From assembly GCF_900167445.1 (NCBI RefSeq), contig NZ_FUZT01000020.1, forward strand, positions 1 to 63,720: 63,720 nucleotides of DNA. The letters are read 5' to 3'. The position numbers were made by a program, and so were the translations under genes. Source of the stretch: Maledivibacter halophilus (lineage in GTDB: Bacteria; Bacillota; Clostridia; Peptostreptococcales; Caminicellaceae). The first letter of the stretch is position 1. Each line of letters begins with the position of its first letter. Below, in pieces: positions 59,373 through 63,720 of the stretch. Under the pieces are notes generated by a model. The model worked only from the letters and a program-made list of their open reading frames with translations, had not been told where the DNA came from and made no database searches.

Positions 59373-59401
59373 AAAACACCTCTATAAAAAGAGGTGTTTT
59401 C
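59373..59401 (+). terminator. Terminator of the GH3 gene
   Basis: AAAACACCTCT (59373-59383) pairs perfectly with AGAGGTGTTTT (59390-59400), followed by T. Confidence 0.9.
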
Positions 59402-59553
59402 TGTTAATTTTTTCATAAAAAACGACAAAAAAAGAAGGAAATCGACAATAAGTGTCAAAATATATTATTTGTTAGTAGTAATATTGGGTATTATTATTAA
59501 TAGAATTTCGCTTAAGACCTAGAATTTAATCAGACTTGAAAGGAGAAATGAAG

Positions 59554-61629
59554 ATGCTTAAAAATTTAAAACTTCGTCAAAAAATAATTTTATTAATTAT
59601 CATTTCAGGATTTATTCCTATGATATTTATTGGCTTGTTATCTATTATTAAAAGCCAAGAAAATATACGAAATGAAGTATTTAGAGGAAACAATGTTTTC
59701 ACCAAGTTAACGGTTTCTCAACTTAATAGTTATTTTACTGAAAGAAAAAGTGATGGGAAGGTAATTGCTTCATCAGAAAACGTTTACAAAGGAATTAATA
59801 TATATAAAGAAAAAGATGAAAATGCAGCAGAATGGAATAGTACATATAAGAAATTAAATAGGTTTTTAACTAATACAAAAGAAGCCTATAATTACAGCAC
59901 TATTTTTATAACAGACGACAAAGGGCAGATTATATTTTCAACCGATAAGACCACTGAAAAAGCCAATGTTTATCAAAGAGATTATATACAAAAAGCATTA
60001 GAGGGTACTCAGAATTGGTCAGAATTATTTTATTCTGATAATGTGGATACAAATGTTTTAGTCTTATCTACTCCTATATTTGAAAATGGAGAGTCAGGAA
60101 AAGCCATAGGAACAGTTAATCTTTCAGTTGAACAGAATATTATAGATAATATTGTCCACGATGGAGTTGGATTATTAGGAGAAAGTGGAGATTCATACTT
60201 AGTTGCGGGTGATGGAACCTTACTTACCAATACAAAACTTGGAAAGTATTCTAAAAATGCTGCCTTAAAGGAGAAAATAGACAGTGAAGGAATAAAAATG
60301 GTTTCAGAGGCCATTAAAAATAATGATCTCCAGTATACTAATATTGGAGAATATAAGGACTATTTAGGTAAGCCAGTATTAGGCTCATTGGGAGTTATTA
60401 AAATGGGACAATACACAGCTGGGGTTGTTATAGAAATAAACCATGCTGAAGCCTTTAAAGAATCTAATGCATTACGAAAAGCTTTGATTATTATTATATC
60501 AATTATTCTATTGTTTGGAATATTAATAGCTTTATATATTTCTAATTTAATTTCAAAGCCCCTCGATAAAACAAATGAAATGCTAAAGGATATCGCAGAG
60601 GGAGAAGGGGATTTAACTAAAACTTTAGATATTAATTCAAAGGACGAACTAGGTATGCTTTCCAAATGGTTTAATTTGTTTGTATCTAAAATAAAAGGAG
60701 TAGTAGTTGAAGTTGCAAACAATTCTAAAACATTAGATGAGTCCTCTGAACAATTGGCACTAGCAATAGAAGAATCAAATAAGGGTATGGAGAATATTGC
60801 CGGAGAAATAACAGTCATATCAGATGGACTTCAAAATAGTGCCAGTGTTATTGAAGAAGCCACAGCCAGTATTGAAGAAATAGCAAGCGGAGCAGTATTA
60901 ATTTCAGAAGAAGCCAAAAATGCTTTTGATAATAGTGAAAAAGCCTTGGAAGCAGCAGAATTTGGAGCTGAAAAAATAGAAGAAGTTGTTTCATCAATAG
61001 ATAAGGTTAAAATTTCATCTGACAATATGTATTCTGTTGTCCAAAACCTTAATAATTCTTCACTTCAAATTGGAGAAATAGTTTCAATGATTACAAATAT
61101 TTCAGAACAAATCAATTTACTTGCTTTAAATGCTGCTATTGAAGCTGCAAGGGCTGGAGAAGCAGGTAGTGGTTTCGCTGTGGTAGCGGAAGAAATAAGG
61201 AAGCTAGCTGAAGGCAGTAAAGATTCAGCAGATAAAATAACTTTACTTATTAATGATATAAAAAATCAGGCTCAAAGAGCAGATGGCTCTGTAAAAGAGG
61301 AGTATGAAATAGTAGAAATAAGTGTAGAAAAAGCAAGAGAGACAAGCTTAGAATTTGATAAAATCTTACAATTAATAAAGAATATAGCAGAAAAAATGAA
61401 AAATATATCGGATTCTTCTAAGAAGCAATCAGAAATTACTAATGATATGACCAAGGCTATGGAGGAAATTTCTACTACAACACAAAATAATGCAACTGCA
61501 TCTCAGCAAATTAGTGCCGGTATACAGCAGCAAGTAAGTACCCTTGAGGAAGTGGGTGCCAGTGCTGAAGAGTTAAGTAATATGTCTAAAAAACTTAAAG
61601 AGGAAACAGATAAATTTAAGATAAAATAA
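59554..61629 (+). CDS. Methyl-accepting chemotaxis protein with dCache-type sensor
   Basis: A 691-residue chemoreceptor. TM1 is at about 10-30, an outer dCache-like sensor at about 35-300 (TIFITDDKGQIIFSTDKTTE, KIGTVNLSVEQNII-like text), TM2 at about 305-330, then HAMP and a long signalling coiled coil. The tip is EQINLLALNAAIEAARAGEA followed by GSGFAVVAEEIRKLAEGS. It passes ligand signals to CheA/CheW. ATG 59554 has AAAGGAG 8 nt upstream; ATG 59548 is too close. No C-terminal pentapeptide for CheR. Ligand unknown. Confidence 0.92.
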   Translation: MLKNLKLRQKIILLIIISGFIPMIFIGLLSIIKSQENIRNEVFRGNNVFTKLTVSQLNSYFTERKSDGKVIASSENVYKGINIYKEKDENAAEWNSTYKKLNRFLTNTKEAYNYSTIFITDDKGQIIFSTDKTTEKANVYQRDYIQKALEGTQNWSELFYSDNVDTNVLVLSTPIFENGESGKAIGTVNLSVEQNIIDNIVHDGVGLLGESGDSYLVAGDGTLLTNTKLGKYSKNAALKEKIDSEGIKMVSEAIKNNDLQYTNIGEYKDYLGKPVLGSLGVIKMGQYTAGVVIEINHAEAFKESNALRKALIIIISIILLFGILIALYISNLISKPLDKTNEMLKDIAEGEGDLTKTLDINSKDELGMLSKWFNLFVSKIKGVVVEVANNSKTLDESSEQLALAIEESNKGMENIAGEITVISDGLQNSASVIEEATASIEEIASGAVLISEEAKNAFDNSEKALEAAEFGAEKIEEVVSSIDKVKISSDNMYSVVQNLNNSSLQIGEIVSMITNISEQINLLALNAAIEAARAGEAGSGFAVVAEEIRKLAEGSKDSADKITLLINDIKNQAQRADGSVKEEYEIVEISVEKARETSLEFDKILQLIKNIAEKMKNISDSSKKQSEITNDMTKAMEEISTTTQNNATASQQISAGIQQQVSTLEEVGASAEELSNMSKKLKEETDKFKIK

Positions 61630-61634
61630 TAGAG

Positions 61635-61661
61635 AGCGGACTTATAAAGGTCCGCTTTTTT
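61635..61661 (+). terminator. Terminator of the chemoreceptor gene
   Basis: AGCGGAC (61635-61641) pairs with GTCCGCT (61650-61656), followed by TTTTT. Confidence 0.88.
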
Positions 61662-61679
61662 ATGCTTTAAAAATTATAC

Positions 61680-61708
61680 TTGATTTAAAATAAATAATAA
61701 TATATAAT
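61680..61708 (+). promoter_or_regulatory. Promoter of the TetR gene
   Basis: TTGATT (61680-61685), a 17-nt spacer and consensus TATAAT (61703-61708). The operator lies directly downstream. Confidence 0.7.
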
Positions 61709-61727
61709 GAATCTAATTTCATTTAAA

Positions 61728-61743
61728 ATGAATATGAATTCAT
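61728..61743. promoter_or_regulatory. TetR-type operator before the TetR gene
   Basis: ATGAATATGAATTCAT. It matches the site before the MATE gene at 15 of 16 bases. A related weaker site, ATGAATCTAATTTCAT, lies at 61707-61722. Confidence 0.65.
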
Positions 61744-61756
61744 AAAGGGTGGTATT

Positions 61757-62326
61757 ATGCCAAAGATTATTGAAGATATAGAGGAACATATATTAAATTC
61801 AGCCTTCGAATTATTTGGAAAATATGGATATAAAAAAACTGATATGAAGATGATTGCCAAGAAGGCAGGAATTGCTGTAGGTACTTTGTATAATTATTAT
61901 TTTAATAAAAAGCAGTTATTTATAGAGGTTTTTGAAAAAAGCTGGAATTACACTTTTAAAAGGCTCAACAGTATAATTAAAGAAGATATAGAAACTAAAG
62001 AAAAAATTAAGAAGCTTATAGAAGCATTGTACGATGAAATATCTAAAAGGAATGGCCTAGGTGGAGAATTAATTAGAGAGAATGTTATTAACGAAAAAAA
62101 TAGTAGAAGTATATTAATTGTTAAAGAAGAGCTTTTGGAAAAAATCAAGGGACTGCTTAAAGAAATGAGAAGTTTTGAAGGTATTAAACTTAAAGAAGAA
62201 ATGGATGAACGCTTAATTTCATCTCTATTTGCCATAATTGTTGAAATGACAAGGGCTTATCCTGATGAAAATGATAAAAACTTAGAATTTATTAATTTCT
62301 TTTTAGAGAGTATCTATAGAAAATAA
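61757..62326 (+). CDS. TetR-family transcription regulator
   Basis: A 189-residue regulator. The N-terminal helix-turn-helix covers about 10-55 (ILNSAFELFGKYGYKKTDMK and IAKKAGIAVGTLYNYYFNKK), followed by a helical ligand-binding part. It most likely represses itself and the following MATE gene, since both have the same palindrome in their promoter regions. GGGTGG lies before the ATG. Inducer unknown. Confidence 0.9.
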   Translation: MPKIIEDIEEHILNSAFELFGKYGYKKTDMKMIAKKAGIAVGTLYNYYFNKKQLFIEVFEKSWNYTFKRLNSIIKEDIETKEKIKKLIEALYDEISKRNGLGGELIRENVINEKNSRSILIVKEELLEKIKGLLKEMRSFEGIKLKEEMDERLISSLFAIIVEMTRAYPDENDKNLEFINFFLESIYRK

Positions 62327-62338
62327 TTTTTTTTACAA

Positions 62339-62358
62339 TATAATGAATTTGAATTCAT
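62339..62358 (+). promoter_or_regulatory. MATE promoter -10 with overlapping TetR-type operator
   Basis: TATAAT (62339-62344) overlaps ATGAATTTGAATTCAT (62343-62358). A good -35 box is not evident. Binding would hide the promoter. Confidence 0.6.
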
Positions 62359-62395
62359 AAAAATATTATCGTAGTAATTATAGGAGGTTATAAAA

Positions 62396-63415
62396 ATGAC
62401 AAATACAAGCGAAAGAGCTAAAATGATGGGGGAAGAAAAAATACCTAAAATACTAATAAAGCTTGCAATGCCCGGTATCATAGCTATGCTTGTTAATGCT
62501 GTATATAATGTTGTTGATACAATATTTGTTGGTATGTTGGATAATACCAGTGCAATTGGAGCTGTTTCTGTGGCTTTTCCATTATTTATGATAATAGCTG
62601 CCTTTGGACAGATGTTTGGAGTTGGTGCAGGCTCATATATATCAAGGCTGCTGGGAGAAAAGAAGAAAGAATTAGCGGATAAAACTGCTTCAACAACGTT
62701 TTTTACCAGTATAGCATGTGGTATAATCTTTACATTATTTGGTTTGGCTTTCATTGAGCCATTACTTAAATTATTTGGAGCAACAGAAACAATAATGCCT
62801 TTTGCAAAGGATTACTCAAGAATATTAATTTTTGGAGCAGTTTTTACAGTATCCAATATGTCTTTGAATAATATGATTAGAGCAGAAGGTAATGCAAAAT
62901 TTAGTATGATTGCCATAAGTATAGGTGCTGGATTGAATATTATATTAGATCCAATTTTTATGTATAGTTTAAATATGGGAATAAAAGGTGCATCTTTAGC
63001 AACCGTACTTTCTCAAATTATTTCCTTTGTTTTTCTTATTAGATATTATATCAGTGGAAAAAGTTATATAAGGATATCTATTAATTATTTCAATTTTTCA
63101 AAGAAGATTTATTCTGAAATAATGAAGATAGGGATTGCAACCTTTGCAAGACAAGGGCTTTCCAGTTTAGCTTTAGGTTTAATAAATATAGCTGCCAAAC
63201 CCTATGGTGATGCGGCTGTTGCTGCTATGGGAGTTACCTTAAGGGTACTTTCAATAGGTATATTTGTTATATTTGGATATAATCAAGGATTTCAGCCTAT
63301 AGTAGGATATAATTATGGCGCTAAAAAATATAATCGTGTGAGAGAAGCAATAAAAATATCGCTAATATGGACCACTGGTTTGATATGCTCCCCTTATAGT
63401 AGACAGTTAAAATAA
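62396..63415 (+). pseudogene. MATE multidrug exporter truncated by an IS
   Basis: The reading frame starts MTNTSERAKMMGEEKIPKIL and follows the MATE family (LAMPGIIAMLVNAVYNVVDTIFVGML, FGVGAGSYISRLLGEKKKELADK, and second-half IATFARQGLSSLALGLINIA). At about 63386 it runs into the left end of an IS3-family element, so the last native residues are ISLIWTTGLI and the tail CSPYSRQLK is encoded by the IS. About 330 of the usual 450 residues remain; roughly the last two to three membrane segments are lost. The protein is probably non-functional. RBS AGGAGG and the TetR site are intact. Confidence 0.88.
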
Positions 63416-63720
63416 TAAAACTGTTCGCTATAAGGAGGAGTATTTTTTATGGGAAGAAAAAGTAAGTTCACAACAAATGAAAAATTAGAATATGTACTTA
63501 GATGTATAGATAGAGAGGACTCTATCAATCATACTGCTAAACTAATTGGTGTTAATCGAAGGACCTTAAGCGATTGGATTCGAAATTATCAATCATTAGG
63601 AATTGATGGATTAAATATCACATTTAAGAATACTTCTTATTCAGAAAAAACTAAGAATATGTCTGTGAGAGATTATATTGATGGAAAAGGATCATTAGAC
63701 GATATATGTAAAAAATATGG
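63386..63720 (+). mobile_element. IS3-family insertion sequence, left part (continues past window)
   Basis: The left end TGCTCCCCTTATAGTAGACA at 63386 is inserted in the MATE gene. It pairs with the right-end type seen at 315-335. The first transposase gene follows in the same direction. The target duplication cannot be checked because the right end of this copy is outside the window. Confidence 0.85.
63450..63720 (+). CDS. IS3-family transposase OrfA, N-terminal part (partial at window end)
   Basis: The frame starts MGRKSKFTTNEKLEYVLRCI after AAGGAGGAG and shows an HTH region (SINHTAKLIGVNRRTLSDWI), then a second (GKGSLDDICKKYG) at the window edge. This is the DNA-binding OrfA of an IS3-group (IS150-like) transposase. 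It is 90 residues long in the window and open at the end. Confidence 0.85.

Overview
The window is AT-rich, with strong AGGAGG-type ribosome binding sites, frequent TTG/GTG starts, PTS proteins, a LysM protein, an anaerobic iron-sulfur enoate reductase and Na+/H+ and MATE transporters. This points to an anaerobic low-GC Firmicute of the class Clostridia. A Tissierellales-like or Clostridiales-like source is a guess. Both edges lie inside IS3-family insertion sequences read in the same direction. No tRNA, rRNA or CRISPR array was seen. Layout: 1-335 is the right end of an IS. 474-3827 holds a small exported protein and an OmpR/histidine-kinase pair. 4214-20106 is a 14-gene same-strand carbohydrate locus: PRD regulator fused to EIIA, ascorbate-type EIIB and EIIC, TIM-barrel isomerase, DhaL, DhaK, class II aldolase, FucI-like isomerase, GH42 glycosidase, HAD phosphatase, iron alcohol dehydrogenase, and a three-subunit anaerobic glycerol-3-phosphate dehydrogenase set. 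20227-22111 (minus strand) is a PII-like protein plus CPA2 antiporter with its own promoter. 22308-28706 is mixed: membrane proteins, a glycosyltransferase, a deformylase-like protein, LysE and OFA transporters, a broken XRE regulator, a VOC protein and a DUF1874 protein resembling AcrIII-1/Crn2 ring nucleases. 28934-32703 is a sugar/nucleoside-type ABC transporter followed by a PsuG-like C-glycosidase. 32847-43114 contains LysM, MarR plus enoate reductase, SLC1 symporter, YjbQ, formamidase, a possible ECF S subunit, Hsp20 under a CtsR-like box, and a sigma/DUF4179 pair. 43262-47103 is a duplicated acetyltransferase region. The intact copy has a leader peptide and a helix that would mask its ribosome binding site, as in chloramphenicol and macrolide resistance attenuators. 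The second copy has two deletions, each between short direct repeats. Between them lie a gutted group II intron and two exported or membrane proteins. 47194-61629 has prfC, rocB, a GGDEF/EAL protein, ClpE, a GH3 glycosidase and a chemoreceptor. 61680-63385 is a TetR/MATE pair with matching operators; the MATE gene is cut by the second IS. Two families of dispersed palindromic elements run through the window. One is about 106 bp. The other has an 18-bp terminal inverted repeat and often touches the stop codon of the gene it follows. How parts work together: the PTS locus appears to import and phosphorylate a glycoside, hydrolyse it, isomerise and phosphorylate a ketose, cleave it to DHAP plus an aldehyde, reduce the aldehyde, and feed glycerol-3-phosphate into glycolysis. 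The substrate is not determined from sequence.
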